In this document: positions 39,467 through 48,908 of the stretch, in pieces | How positions within the stretch are numbered: position 1 is the stretch's first letter | Layout: every line of letters starts with the position of its first letter | Assembly: GCA_031460455.1 (NCBI GenBank) | Contig: JAVKTQ010000006.1 | Coordinates: 144,767 to 208,766, forward strand | Source of the DNA: Sporomusaceae bacterium | Lineage (GTDB): Bacteria > Bacillota > Negativicutes > Sporomusales > UBA7701 | DNA length: 64,000 nt | Reading direction: 5' to 3' | Made by a program: the position numbers and the translations under genes | Notes under the pieces: generated by a model | Seen by the model: the letters and a program-made list of their open reading frames with translations, nothing else | The model's database searches: none | Told to the model about the DNA's origin: nothing

Positions 39467-41823
39467 TATTTAGCACCCCCTGCCTTTTTGACTTCGACCA
39501 GGGTGTCGTTGAAGGGGATGACCGGCCCGTGGATAAGCGGATAACCGCGCGGGTTGTTGGCGTTGTTGGTGACGTTTTGGAGGTTGCCGGCCGCAAAGTA
39601 TTTCGACCACCAGCCCTCGCTCACTCTGATGGAGCCGGGGCGCATATCCGGGGTGGCCTGGTAGCGGGCCTGGAACTTGCCGCGGTCGTTGAAGACCTCG
39701 ACGAGGTCGCCGTTATTCAGGCCGCGGGGTTTGGCGTCGCGCGGGTTCATCTCCACCTTCGGTTCTTTGATGATCTGGGTTATCCAGCGGGCGTTGGCGA
39801 AGGAGGAGTGGGCCCGGTAGCGGGTGTGGGCCTGGCTGAACTGGAGCGGGTATTTTTTGAAGAGCGGGTTGTGCGGCGAGGCTTCCTGCGGCTCCTCGTA
39901 GGAGGGGAAGCCGGCGTTGAAGGGCAGCAGCATTTGCGAGTAAAGCTCGATTTTTTTGGTGGGGGTGGCGTATACCTGGTTCATGTTGCTGCGGAAGGGC
40001 TCCATCGGCGCGTTGAGGCGCTGGATGTAACGGTTGGCTTTGAGGGTCTCGACGGTTATGCCTTTGAGGGGCGGGGCCGGGTCCTTAAGCCGCGCGCGGT
40101 TGAGGTCTTCGGGGGTCTTGGGCAGATACTGGTCCAGGCCAAGCTTGGCGGCCAGCTCCAGCTCGATGCGGAAGTCGGTTTTGCTCTCGAACAGCGGGTC
40201 GATGACCTTCTGCATCATCATGATGTGGTTGCGGCGGACCTGGAGGTTGTACGAGTCGTACTCCATCTCGAAGTTGGTGCAGGTGGGCAGGACGATGTCG
40301 GCGTAGTTGACGGTGTCGTTGTGGAAGATGTCGACGACGACGACGAGGTCGAGCTTTTTGAGCCAGGCGGCTGTCTGATGGGCGTTGCCCAGCCACTGGT
40401 TGAGGGTGTTGCCCTGGATTATGACCGCCCGCACGGAGTTGGGCTTCTGGGGGAAATCGGTGGCCGGCATTTCGGGCTTGGCGGGGGCGAAGCCCTTGTC
40501 CTTGGGAAGGGGCCAGCCCCTGAACGGCGCGAAATAGCCGGGAAGGTGATGGTTGGCTGCGCCGACGCCGCCGCCGATGCGGCCGATGTTGCCGGTGAGC
40601 GCGGCGAGGATGCCGGCTGCCCGGCCGAGGCTGTCGGCGTGGTACCATTTGTCGGGACCGCCCCAGCCCCAGGCGACGACGGCCGGCCCGCCGGTGGCGT
40701 ACTGTTTGGCCAGGTCTTTGATGACCTGTTCGGGCACTTCGGTGATTTTGGCGGCCCACGCCGGCGTGTTGTTTTTGGTGTGTTCTTTGAGGGCGGCGAA
40801 GACGGTCTGCAGTTTGACGCCGTCGGCGGCGAAATCGCCTTCGAGTTCGGGCTGGATGCCGGGAGCGTCGTAAGGCTGGAAGGAGCCGGAATTCTTGTCC
40901 CACACCTGGAACTTGTCGCCGATTTTGAACAGCTTTTTGTCATCTTCCCGGATGAGGAAGGGGGCGGTGCTGTTCTTGCGGAGATATTCCTCGTTGTACC
41001 ATTTATTGACGAATACCTGATTGATAAGTGCCATAATAAGGGCGGTATCGGTGCCGGGACGCAGGCTGATCCACTGATCGCAGCGGGTGGTGGTTGTGGA
41101 ATAGGACGGGTCGATGGAGATAATCTTGCAGCCGGCTTCCTTGGCGTCATAGAAGAATTGGGCGTCGGTCATCGAGGTTTCCAGGAAGTTGTTGCCGATA
41201 AGCAGGATGGTCTTGGAGTTGACCCAGTCGGTGACTTCGTTGTTCATGGGGCCGAACAAGCCGGCGCCGGTGACCTGGTTGAGCCCGCCGGAAATGCCGA
41301 TGTCGATGCCGGCGTGATTGGTGAACTGGGCGCCGAGCTTCGTCGCCAGCGAGAACATCGGGTGCTCAACGCCGGAAGAGGCCTTGAGATAGATGGATTT
41401 GCCGCCGTGTTTGTCTTTGAGTTCCTTGAGCTTGTTGGCGACGGTGGTCAGAGCCTCGTCCCAGGAAATTTCGACGAATTTGCCTTCGCCGCGCTCGCCG
41501 ACGCGTTTCAAGGGTTTCTTGATGCGGTCGGGGCTGTAGACCCGCTCAAGCTCCGACAGGCCGCGCAGGCAGATGAGGGAGTGGCGTTTGTCCGGCCATT
41601 CGTTGGCCTCTAGCTTGACCAGTTTGCCGTCTTTCACGGTGCACTTGAACGAGCAGCGTCCGCCGCAGTTGGGGGGATGGTAGGTGTAGGCCACTTTCTC
41701 CTTGGGGTCGTCGGCGGCGTCTGAGGTGCGCAGCCACTTGCTCACGGGCGGCAGTGCCCCGCACGCTCCCAAGGCTGCCCCGGCCAGACCCGTTTTGATG
41801 AAGGTCCGCCTAGATAATCCCAT
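39466..41823 (-). CDS. Tat-exported molybdopterin oxidoreductase catalytic subunit (DMSO reductase family)
   Basis: 785 residues. Tat signal SRRTFIKTGLAGAALG at 4-19; 4Fe-4S motif Cys53-X3-Cys57-X3-Cys61-X23-Cys85. MGD-binding blocks follow (LLIGNNFLETS, IIQGNTLNQWLGN) and a C-terminal Molydop_binding domain (LNNGDLVEVFNDRG). The Mo-ligand region reads TNHAGIDIGISGG with no Cys or Ser at the expected place; Asp is the nearest candidate. The substrate (S-, N-, As- or Se-oxyanion) cannot be decided. ATG at 41823 behind GGAAGGG. Confidence 0.9.
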   Translation of the reverse strand: MGLSRRTFIKTGLAGAALGACGALPPVSKWLRTSDAADDPKEKVAYTYHPPNCGGRCSFKCTVKDGKLVKLEANEWPDKRHSLICLRGLSELERVYSPDRIKKPLKRVGERGEGKFVEISWDEALTTVANKLKELKDKHGGKSIYLKASSGVEHPMFSLATKLGAQFTNHAGIDIGISGGLNQVTGAGLFGPMNNEVTDWVNSKTILLIGNNFLETSMTDAQFFYDAKEAGCKIISIDPSYSTTTTRCDQWISLRPGTDTALIMALINQVFVNKWYNEEYLRKNSTAPFLIREDDKKLFKIGDKFQVWDKNSGSFQPYDAPGIQPELEGDFAADGVKLQTVFAALKEHTKNNTPAWAAKITEVPEQVIKDLAKQYATGGPAVVAWGWGGPDKWYHADSLGRAAGILAALTGNIGRIGGGVGAANHHLPGYFAPFRGWPLPKDKGFAPAKPEMPATDFPQKPNSVRAVIIQGNTLNQWLGNAHQTAAWLKKLDLVVVVDIFHNDTVNYADIVLPTCTNFEMEYDSYNLQVRRNHIMMMQKVIDPLFESKTDFRIELELAAKLGLDQYLPKTPEDLNRARLKDPAPPLKGITVETLKANRYIQRLNAPMEPFRSNMNQVYATPTKKIELYSQMLLPFNAGFPSYEEPQEASPHNPLFKKYPLQFSQAHTRYRAHSSFANARWITQIIKEPKVEMNPRDAKPRGLNNGDLVEVFNDRGKFQARYQATPDMRPGSIRVSEGWWSKYFAAGNLQNVTNNANNPRGYPLIHGPVIPFNDTLVEVKKAGGAK

Positions 41824-41896
41824 TGTTACTTTCCCTTCCTTTCCTTTTCGTTTTTTGTTTAAATATAACGCGAATTTATGCGATGTATGGCGAAAA

Positions 41897-41915
41897 GTTA
41901 TATGTGATATATAAC
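41897..41915 (-). promoter_or_regulatory. Perfect palindrome upstream of the molybdoenzyme operon
   Basis: GTTATAT-N5-ATATAAC, 74 bp before the catalytic subunit start, in an AT-rich promoter region. It is a candidate operator for the adjacent LuxR/MalT-like regulator or a CRP/FNR protein. Confidence 0.5.
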
Positions 41916-41978
41916 AATATATAAAGCGATGCTTATAACAAAGATTATTCCGGGAAGGCAATCGCCATTTAGACAAAA

Positions 41979-42020
41979 AAAGACCCTATAACTATAATCA
42001 TAAAGTTAATAGGTCTTTTA
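41979..42020 (-). terminator. Intrinsic terminator of the LuxR/MalT-like gene
   Basis: AAAAGACC / GGTCTTTT outer stem with an inner TAACT/AGTTA stem; on the minus strand it runs into TTTTTTT. Confidence 0.85.
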
Positions 42021-42053
42021 ATAAATTATCCGAAAGTATAGTCTTTTTACGTT

Positions 42054-44537
42054 TTATCCCATTTCCCGTTGCGGCATCAGCCGCGCCAGCATTGTCCTGC
42101 TGCCGATGCCGAGCTTGGCGTAGATGTTTTGCAGCGCCTTTTTGACGGTGGCTTCTTCGATGACAAGTTTCTTGGCGATATTCCGGTTGGACAGGCCGGC
42201 GGCGACCAGCCCGGCGATTTCCCGCTCGCGGGCGGTGAGGTTAGCCGGGCCATTTCCCGTTTTCTCCGCCGCCCGCATGGCGGCCAGTTTTTTGGCGTAG
42301 GCGGCGTAGGTTTTCTTAACTCTGGCGACGAAACCGGCATACCGGTCGTCTTTGCCCAGCTCGCCGAGAATGGCGCCGATGTGTTCGCCATTTTCGACGA
42401 AGGGCATGATGAGCCCGTCGGCGGCGGCGATTTCGGCAGCCTGCCTGAGGGCCGCGTGCGCTTCGGGGCGATGCTGCAGCCGGTGATGGGCCGCCGCCAC
42501 GTAGATGTGTGTATATACCTGGCCGAGCAGATTGGGAAATGCGTAGGCGACATCGAGGAACCGCCCGGCCAGTCCGAGGAGCTTGAGGTATTGCCCGCTT
42601 ATCAGCAGCGACTTGCCGTAGACGATGTTGAAAGCGGCGTAGGCGGGAAAGTAGAGCGAGCTATCTTTCATATCGCCTTTCGCGATCCAGGCGGGGATTT
42701 TCTCCACTTGGTCGAGGCAGGCGTAAAAGGAGCCTTCGCACAACTCCAGCATGTGAATATTATGATACCGTTTCTGCCGTTTGATATCTTCCCGCGCTTG
42801 CTGGAGAACGGTTTTAACCGACGCTAGGTTTCCTTTCAGTATATCGAGCTTCACAAGGAGAAATAAAATACAGATCACTATCGCCATTTGCCCCTGGGAC
42901 TGCGCGACGTACATGGCTTTATTCGCCATGATTTCCGCATTTTCAAAGTCGCCGGTATAGTAATGGCGTTCGGCCTGCATGACAAGCTCCGCTCCCGCAC
43001 CATGGCCGCCGGTAAGGTGGCAGTAAAGAGGCATGACGGCGGTGAATTCCGCCACTTCTTGCGCCAGCTGCCCGCTTTCGCGGTAAAACATATAAAGGAC
43101 GGACGGTGAGCCGAAGGTCCACAAGGCCTTTTTGTCGATGAATCTTGACGGTCCCCTCAGCAGCAAGGCGGCTTTTTGGAGATGCTCGGACATCCCCGCG
43201 ATGCTGTTATATTTGGCGAAACTGCACAGTAATTCGAGTTCTCCCGCCAGTTGGGCCTTAGTGTTTTCGTCGCTTTCGAATTGTTCGATATAGACGCGGA
43301 TTTCCGCGCACTGTTCGGCAAAAAGCTTTTTCTCATTGAACACGAAGAGATAAACGGCATAGACCAGCCAGGCCCAAGGACGCGCTTTTTTAACGGCTGC
43401 CGGGCACTCGCGGAAATAACGTATTATTTTTTCTTTGTGCTCGGTGTTTATGGTGTGCCCTTTAGCAAGTTCGAGCGCCGCCAATAAGCCGTCGAAATCG
43501 CCGGCCTGATAATAGGCGTCCAAGGCGCGGATATGGTCGCCGCTGCCCGCATACCATTTCCCCGCCGCGCTCAGGACGGCCCGCCGGCGGTCCTGCCCCT
43601 GCCTCTCCAGCATCTCCCGCAGGTAGTCGGTGAAAATGTTGTGCATCCGATAGGTTTTGTTATAATTGTCGTATTTGATGAAGGCGTTGTGACTCATGAG
43701 ATAACTCAGCATCGCTTCGACGTTATCCTCAGGCCACATCGCTTTCGCCTGCGCCAAGGTGAAGCTGTCGAAAACGCAGACGGTTAAGAGAAATTCTTTC
43801 ACTTCCGCCGGATACTGCCGGTAAACGGCCTTCTCGATGAGTTCGGTCAGATTGATCTGCCGCTCAAGCAGCCCATCCCTTGCAAAGTTCAGCATGCTGA
43901 GGTAGAGGGCGCTGATCCAGCCTTCGGTGTAGGAATAAAGTTCAGCGGCTTCATGAGGTCTCAGCCTTATCCCGCACTGCTTGTAATAGGCGATGATTTC
44001 GCCCCGATCCAGCTCGAATTTGCTTTTGTCGATAAAATAACAGTACCCTTTCAGCGCAAGTTCGGTGGTATTTTCGCCGAATGTCGCCCTGGATACGATG
44101 ATGATATGCAGGGTGGGCGGCGCCGTTTTTACCATAAGTTCGAGAAACTGTTCGACGTTCTTCGATGTCAGCAGGTGGTAATCGTCGAATACGATGACCG
44201 TCCTCTCCGGGAACGCGACGTCTTCGATGATTTCCAGCGCCGCATCCATAAAGATGCTGTTGTTGGGGATGCCCAGTTCGGCTAATCTATCGGCACAGCC
44301 GGCGTCGATCTTTTTCAGCATGCGGCAGAACCCGCGCCAAAACCCGCTCACCGAGTCGTCGACCACTGTCTGCCACAATATCTTGGCATCGCTATTTTTT
44401 AATGACTCTTTGACGGCCGTGGTTTTACCGTAGCCCATCGGCGCTTCCACAACGGTCAGCGGGTATTCCCAGATTCTGCTCAGGGCCTGTCTGAGAGGCT
44501 GGCGCATGTACAGGGCAGTCGGGTTGAAACGGGACAC
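42054..44537 (-). CDS. MalT-like (LAL) LuxR-family transcriptional activator
   Basis: About 827 residues. The N-terminal STAND ATPase has Walker A APMGYGKTTAV and Walker B TVIVFDDYHLL; a long helical/TPR middle follows. The C-terminal LuxR HTH is NLTAREREIAGLVAAGLSNR and later ALQNIYAKLGIGSR. Inducer plus ATP would drive oligomerisation and activation. GTG at 44537 is chosen because AGGGAGGTG precedes it by 7 nt. It lies immediately upstream of, and in the same direction as, the molybdoenzyme operon, so control of that operon by its substrate is a reasonable guess. Confidence 0.88.
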   Translation of the reverse strand: MSRFNPTALYMRQPLRQALSRIWEYPLTVVEAPMGYGKTTAVKESLKNSDAKILWQTVVDDSVSGFWRGFCRMLKKIDAGCADRLAELGIPNNSIFMDAALEIIEDVAFPERTVIVFDDYHLLTSKNVEQFLELMVKTAPPTLHIIIVSRATFGENTTELALKGYCYFIDKSKFELDRGEIIAYYKQCGIRLRPHEAAELYSYTEGWISALYLSMLNFARDGLLERQINLTELIEKAVYRQYPAEVKEFLLTVCVFDSFTLAQAKAMWPEDNVEAMLSYLMSHNAFIKYDNYNKTYRMHNIFTDYLREMLERQGQDRRRAVLSAAGKWYAGSGDHIRALDAYYQAGDFDGLLAALELAKGHTINTEHKEKIIRYFRECPAAVKKARPWAWLVYAVYLFVFNEKKLFAEQCAEIRVYIEQFESDENTKAQLAGELELLCSFAKYNSIAGMSEHLQKAALLLRGPSRFIDKKALWTFGSPSVLYMFYRESGQLAQEVAEFTAVMPLYCHLTGGHGAGAELVMQAERHYYTGDFENAEIMANKAMYVAQSQGQMAIVICILFLLVKLDILKGNLASVKTVLQQAREDIKRQKRYHNIHMLELCEGSFYACLDQVEKIPAWIAKGDMKDSSLYFPAYAAFNIVYGKSLLISGQYLKLLGLAGRFLDVAYAFPNLLGQVYTHIYVAAAHHRLQHRPEAHAALRQAAEIAAADGLIMPFVENGEHIGAILGELGKDDRYAGFVARVKKTYAAYAKKLAAMRAAEKTGNGPANLTAREREIAGLVAAGLSNRNIAKKLVIEEATVKKALQNIYAKLGIGSRTMLARLMPQREMG

Positions 44538-44600
44538 TGAAAAGCACCTCCCTGACAGCAACGATTTGGCCGCGCTGGATTTTCCCCTGTCTCAGCCGGA

Positions 44601-44615
44601 TAATAACAGTTATTA
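44601..44615 (-). promoter_or_regulatory. Palindrome in the leader of the LuxR/MalT-like gene
   Basis: TAATAAC-A-GTTATTA, 64 bp upstream of the start, in an AT-rich region that also contains TATAAT-like sequences. Possibly autoregulatory. Confidence 0.4.
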
Positions 44616-44717
44616 ACAATATTTTAGCACAATTTAGCATTATATTGTATATTTTGGCAAATTTTGTCGGACGAGGATATCGCGGCGGCAGCGCATCGAT
44701 TAATCCGTCGGCAGGTG

Positions 44718-45980
44718 TCAGGACAGGATATCCCAGAGCAGCATGAGATTGAGCGCCGTGACGGTGACGCCGATCAGCGCCAGCATGGCCCTCTGGCGGC
44801 GGGAATTGGCGTATTTGCCCATGACCGCGGCGGAGGAGGTGAGGTATATCTGCAGGAATATCGTCCCGGGCAGTTGGAGGCTGAGGGCGACCTGCGAGTA
44901 GATGAGCGCCCGGAAGGCGTCGTCGATGAACAGCAGGACGGCGAGGGCCAGGCCGTAGGTAAGCGCGACCCCGGTCCAGGAGTGCCGGTCCTTGATGTCG
45001 TAAGGTTCCCGGAACATGCCGGCGAAGATGCTGCCGCCGGCCATGCCGGCGGTGGTCGTGGAGGCGATCCCGGAGAACAGCAACGCGACGGCGAAAACGA
45101 GCGCCGCCCCCTGCCCCATCAACGGCTGGAGCATGTGCTGGGCCTGCTGGAGTTCGCTGACCGGCACGCGGTTGGCAAAAAACACGGCGGCGGCGACGAG
45201 GATCATGGCGCTGTTGATCGCCCAGCCGATCCCCATGGAGAGCAGGGTGTCGAGGAATTCGTATTTCAGCTGCCGCTTGATGGTCGCGTCATCCTCAAGG
45301 TTCCATTGGCGGCTCTGGATTACCTCGGAATGGAGGAAGAGGTTGTGGGGCATGACCACCGCCCCCAGCACGCCCATGACGACAGCGAGCGAGCCGGGGG
45401 GGATGGCCGGCGATACCCAGCCCGCGGCCGCCTGCGGCCAGTCGAGCTGCACGAGGCTGAGCTCGTACAGGAAGGATACGCCGATAAGCGAGACGAAGCC
45501 GATGATCATTTTTTCGAGCCTGCGGTAAGAGTTGGACCACAGCAGCCAGGCGCACAGCAGCGCCGTCAGCAGCGCCGCGATCTTCAGGGGAACGCCAAAC
45601 AGCATGTTGAGCGCGATGGCCCCGCCGAGGATTTCGGCCATGGCGGTGGCGACCGCGGCAGCCACGGCAGACAGCAGGACGGTGCGGGAGACCCACGGCC
45701 GCAGGTGGACGCTCGCGGCCTCGGACAGGCACAGGCCGGTGACGATGCCCAGATGGGCGGCGTTGTGCTGAAGGATTATCAGCATTATGGTTGCGAGGCT
45801 GACCATCCACAGCAGCACATACCCGTACCCCGCGCCGGCGGCCATGTTTGTCGCCCAGTTGCCGGGGTCGATAAAGCCGACGGTAACAAGGATCCCCGGG
45901 CCGATGTAGCGCAGGATGCGCCGGGCCTGCAGGCTGATTTCGTGTCGCATGTCGAAGTAAGCCGCCAGTGATTTGAACAA
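44718..45980 (-). CDS. mntH: Nramp-family divalent metal transporter
   Basis: 420 residues, eleven membrane helices. Helix 1 has GFIDPGNWATNM (metal ligands Asp and Asn), and helix 6 has GAVVMPHNLFLHSEV, whose Met is the sulfur ligand that favours Mn/Fe/Cd over Ca/Mg. It imports Mn(II) or Fe(II) with protons. TTG start at 45980, with GCGGGGA about 10 nt upstream. No clear MntR or Fur box was seen in the 45981-46040 leader. The symbol is used for the family; the true metal is not shown. Confidence 0.85.
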   Translation of the reverse strand: MFKSLAAYFDMRHEISLQARRILRYIGPGILVTVGFIDPGNWATNMAAGAGYGYVLLWMVSLATIMLIILQHNAAHLGIVTGLCLSEAASVHLRPWVSRTVLLSAVAAAVATAMAEILGGAIALNMLFGVPLKIAALLTALLCAWLLWSNSYRRLEKMIIGFVSLIGVSFLYELSLVQLDWPQAAAGWVSPAIPPGSLAVVMGVLGAVVMPHNLFLHSEVIQSRQWNLEDDATIKRQLKYEFLDTLLSMGIGWAINSAMILVAAAVFFANRVPVSELQQAQHMLQPLMGQGAALVFAVALLFSGIASTTTAGMAGGSIFAGMFREPYDIKDRHSWTGVALTYGLALAVLLFIDDAFRALIYSQVALSLQLPGTIFLQIYLTSSAAVMGKYANSRRQRAMLALIGVTVTALNLMLLWDILS

Positions 45981-46089
45981 GGTGTTTTCCCCGCTTGCTT
46001 TAATTTTTATTTATAAGTATTCTCCGCTAGATTTTTTTATCCCTTTGTCGGCCGCCCCGCCGCGCAAAAGGCCCGCCAGACGGCAGAAA

Positions 46090-46118
46090 AAGGCTCCGGG
46101 ATTTCTTCCCGGAGCCTT
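46090..46118 (-). terminator. Hairpin after the secreted-protein gene
   Basis: A 12-bp stem AAGGCTCCGGGA / TCCCGGAGCCTT, followed on the minus strand by TTTTCTGCC. Confidence 0.8.
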
Positions 46119-46143
46119 CGATGCGACCGATGAGCCGGAGTGA

Positions 46144-46809
46144 TCAGAGGGAAAACTTCTGGTTGAATTCGCTCAGCACTCTGTTGCTGCCGTCGTTGAC
46201 CACGCTGCGCACGCCGTTGCCGAACACCGCCGGCGGGCCCGAGCGCCGCTCCACGGAGTAGTTCTGGACGTACTCGCCTTTCTTGACGTCGACATACGCC
46301 GCCCGCAGCATGACATCGGCATAGTCGATCTCGTCCGATTCGTACGAGTGGGTGGTGGTTTTGCCGTCCTTGTCTTTCCAGTTGTCGAAGTGGGTCTGCA
46401 TGTGGCGGGATACTTTCGCGTCGCCGACGACGACCAGCAGGAAGTCGACATTCTTGGTCTTGCCGAATTCCAGCAGCTGCGCGAGTTTCATTTCCCGCAT
46501 CAGGCCGATGGAGTCGGGGAGGATATCTTTTTTGCCCAGAAAGACGGTCAGCTCCCCTTCGGGGATATTCCGGACGGTGAAAGCCGTCTTTTTCGCCGTT
46601 TTGTCGTTGACGGCCCCGCGGAACATGTCGGTCGGTTTGGCGTTGTGCTCGGCTCTCATCGAATCGGTGAGCAGCAGAACTACCCCAAGCACCGGCTTCG
46701 CTTCCGGCTGCACGGCCGCCTCTTCGGCGGCGGTCAGGCTCATCCCCGGCAGCAGCAACAGCAGAACGCCGATAATTATGATATTTACGCGCCTTAACAA
46801 TCCTGTCAC
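46144..46809 (-). CDS. Secreted protein of unknown function
   Basis: 221 residues, GTG start behind GGGTGAAG. Signal peptide with a strong core (VNIIIIGVLLLLLPGMSLTAA). The mature part has VDFLLVVVGDAKVSRHM, YADVMLRAAYVDVKKGEYV and NGVRSVVNDGSNRVL. The order of strands resembles that of the secreted protein at 27534-28121, so both may belong to a CsgG-like periplasmic family. Monocistronic, with a terminator. Confidence 0.5.
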   Translation of the reverse strand: MTGLLRRVNIIIIGVLLLLLPGMSLTAAEEAAVQPEAKPVLGVVLLLTDSMRAEHNAKPTDMFRGAVNDKTAKKTAFTVRNIPEGELTVFLGKKDILPDSIGLMREMKLAQLLEFGKTKNVDFLLVVVGDAKVSRHMQTHFDNWKDKDGKTTTHSYESDEIDYADVMLRAAYVDVKKGEYVQNYSVERRSGPPAVFGNGVRSVVNDGSNRVLSEFNQKFSL

Positions 46810-46916
46810 TTTTCTTCACCCTTCCTGTCCGCGAGCGGAAAATTTGGCGCAATCCGCCGTTTATTTGCTATTTTCTGCGTGTTGGCGACTTTTCCTGCCG
46901 GCGCGGCGAAGGGAAA

Positions 46917-46946
46917 AGGCGCGCCGGCTTTTCGGTCGGCGCGCCT
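46917..46946 (-). terminator. Intrinsic terminator of pstCA
   Basis: AGGCGCGCCG / CGGCGCGCCT stem, followed on the minus strand by TTTTCCCTT. Confidence 0.78.
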
Positions 46947-46958
46947 GCGATTCCGCTT

Positions 46959-47873
46959 TTAGCTATTTGTTCCGCTTAGTCTGCGCTGCAGCATCCTGGC
47001 GGGGATGGTGAAGACGAGGTTGAAGATCAGGATGGTGATGACCAGCAGGGCGCCGGTGCCGTTGGCGATTTCGATCCGGTCGGGCACGAGGCCGACGGCC
47101 ATTACGTACCACATGTGGACGGCGAGCGTTTCGCCGGCGGCAAGGAGGCTGGGGTCGGGCAGCTGGCGCGATACGGTCGTGCCGGCGGTGAAGATGAGGA
47201 TGGCCGATTCGCCCAGGGCCCGGCCGGCGGTGAGGGTCAGGCCGGTGATCATGCCGGGCAGGGCGGTGGGCAGCACTACCCGCCAGATGGTCTGCCATTT
47301 GGTCGCCCCCAGGGCGAGGCTGGCTTCGCGGTACTGGAGGGGAACGGTCTTGATCGCTTCTTCGGTGACCCTGACGAGCACCGGGATGTTGAGCAGGGAA
47401 AGGGTGAGCGCCCCGCCGATGATGCTGAAGCCGAGGCCGAGGGTGTTGACGAAGATGATCATGCCGAACAGGCCAAGCACGATGGAGGGTACGGTCGCCA
47501 GGCTTTCGGTGCTGAGGCGGATGAGGTCGGTGAGAGCGCCCTGGCCGGCGTACTCGGCGAGGTAGACGCCCGCTCCGACCGCCACCGGGATGGAGAAGGC
47601 CATCGAGAGGAAGAGGATATAGAAGGAGTTGAAGAGCTGCGGGCCGACGCCGCCGCCGGCACGGGTATCGGTGGACATGCCGGTGACGAAGTCCCCGGTC
47701 AGCACCGGCAGTCCTTTGTAGAGGATGTAGGTGAGGAAAGCGGCCAGGATGCCGAGGATGATAAGGCCGGCCAGCCACAGGCCGCAGTTGGCGGCCCGGT
47801 CGATCATCCGGGGGCGGATAAGCCGTTTGTCTTTGAATACTACCGGTTCGCGGCCGATTGCTTCAGCGTTCAT
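46959..47873 (-). CDS. pstA: Phosphate ABC transporter permease PstA
   Basis: 304 residues, six membrane helices plus an N-terminal basic segment. The binding-protein-dependent permease loop is EASLALGATKWQTIWRVVLPTALPGM, with the EAA-type Gly. Together with PstC it forms the inner-membrane channel for Pi import energised by PstB. It starts one base after the pstC stop. Last gene of the pstC-pstA unit. Confidence 0.93.
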   Translation of the reverse strand: MNAEAIGREPVVFKDKRLIRPRMIDRAANCGLWLAGLIILGILAAFLTYILYKGLPVLTGDFVTGMSTDTRAGGGVGPQLFNSFYILFLSMAFSIPVAVGAGVYLAEYAGQGALTDLIRLSTESLATVPSIVLGLFGMIIFVNTLGLGFSIIGGALTLSLLNIPVLVRVTEEAIKTVPLQYREASLALGATKWQTIWRVVLPTALPGMITGLTLTAGRALGESAILIFTAGTTVSRQLPDPSLLAAGETLAVHMWYVMAVGLVPDRIEIANGTGALLVITILIFNLVFTIPARMLQRRLSGTNS

Positions 47874-47874
47874 T

Positions 47875-48771
47875 TCAAACCGTCCTTCCTGCGGCCACCC
47901 GCCGGATAATCAGGATCATCGCCATCGATAACAGCAGCAGCACCAGGGCCATGAGGAAGAGGGAGTTGCCCCAGGCCGAGCCGAAGGGAGTGTTGCCCAT
48001 TTCGACGACGATTTCGCTGGTGAGGGTGGAGGTGGGCATGAAGAGCGAGCGGGCGATCTGCGGGGTGTTGCCGATGACCATCTGGACGGCCATCGTTTCG
48101 CCGACCGCCCTCGCCATGGCGAGGATGATGGAGGTGAGGATGCCGGGCAGGGCGGCCGGCAGGATGACGCCGGTGATCGTCTGCCAGCGGGTGGCCCCGA
48201 GGGCGAGCGAGCCTTCTTCGAGGGCGCGGGGGACGGAGCGGATGGCGTCTTCGGAGATGCTGATGATGGTCGGCAGGATCATGACGGCGAGGATGGCGGC
48301 CGCGGCGAGGAGGCCGAAGCCGGTGTTGACGCCGAACTGGACGCGGATGTAGGGGACGAGGATGGTGAGGCCGATGAAGCCGTAGACGACAGAGGGGATG
48401 GCGACGTACAGGTCGGTGGCCGGGCGCATGATGTCCCGCAGGCGCGGCGGGGCGATTTTGGCCATGAAGATGGCGCCTGCCAGGCCAAGGGGCGCGCCGA
48501 GCAGCACGGCGAGGACGGTGACGTATACCGAGCCGAGGATGAAGCTCAGGGCGCCGAATTTGCCCTCGGTGGGGTCCCATTTGCCGGCAAGGAAGAAATC
48601 GGCCGGGCTGACTTCTTTGAAGGTCATCAGCCCCTGCTGGCCGACGAAGACGATGATGGCGGCGATGATGACGGTGAGCAGCAGGGCGCTGGCGATGAAG
48701 AGGTAGCGCATATAGCGGTCGTAGGCCAGTTTGAGGTTGTGGTTGCCGGTGTTGACCAGTGATGATGCCAT
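47875..48771 (-). CDS. pstC: Phosphate ABC transporter permease PstC
   Basis: 298 residues, six membrane helices. The EAA-like loop is EGSLALGATRWQTITGVILPAALPG, and the early periplasmic segment PADFFLAGKWDPTEGKFG is typical of PstC. ATG behind GGGGGAG. It has its own PHO box and -10, although pstS lies just upstream, so pstS and pstCA are probably separate units of one regulon, split by repeat copy D. Confidence 0.93.
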   Translation of the reverse strand: MASSLVNTGNHNLKLAYDRYMRYLFIASALLLTVIIAAIIVFVGQQGLMTFKEVSPADFFLAGKWDPTEGKFGALSFILGSVYVTVLAVLLGAPLGLAGAIFMAKIAPPRLRDIMRPATDLYVAIPSVVYGFIGLTILVPYIRVQFGVNTGFGLLAAAAILAVMILPTIISISEDAIRSVPRALEEGSLALGATRWQTITGVILPAALPGILTSIILAMARAVGETMAVQMVIGNTPQIARSLFMPTSTLTSEIVVEMGNTPFGSAWGNSLFLMALVLLLLSMAMILIIRRVAAGRTV

Positions 48772-48837
48772 GTCGTTTTCTCCCCCGAAGTCTTAGGTCT
48801 TGTATAATTTAATTATAAGGACTGTCTGTTAGGCGAT

Positions 48838-48865
48838 TGTTAATGTCAGGTTAAGTTTTGGTTAA
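48838..48865 (-). promoter_or_regulatory. PHO box of pstC
   Basis: On the coding (minus) strand three hexamers TTAACC, TTAACC and TTAACA occur every 11 bp. The -10 TATAAT (complement of 48812-48817) follows after 20 bp. Confidence 0.85.
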
Positions 48866-48908
48866 GTTTATAGAAAAACGGCGGCGGCGCCTGAAATGCC
48901 TGCAGATG

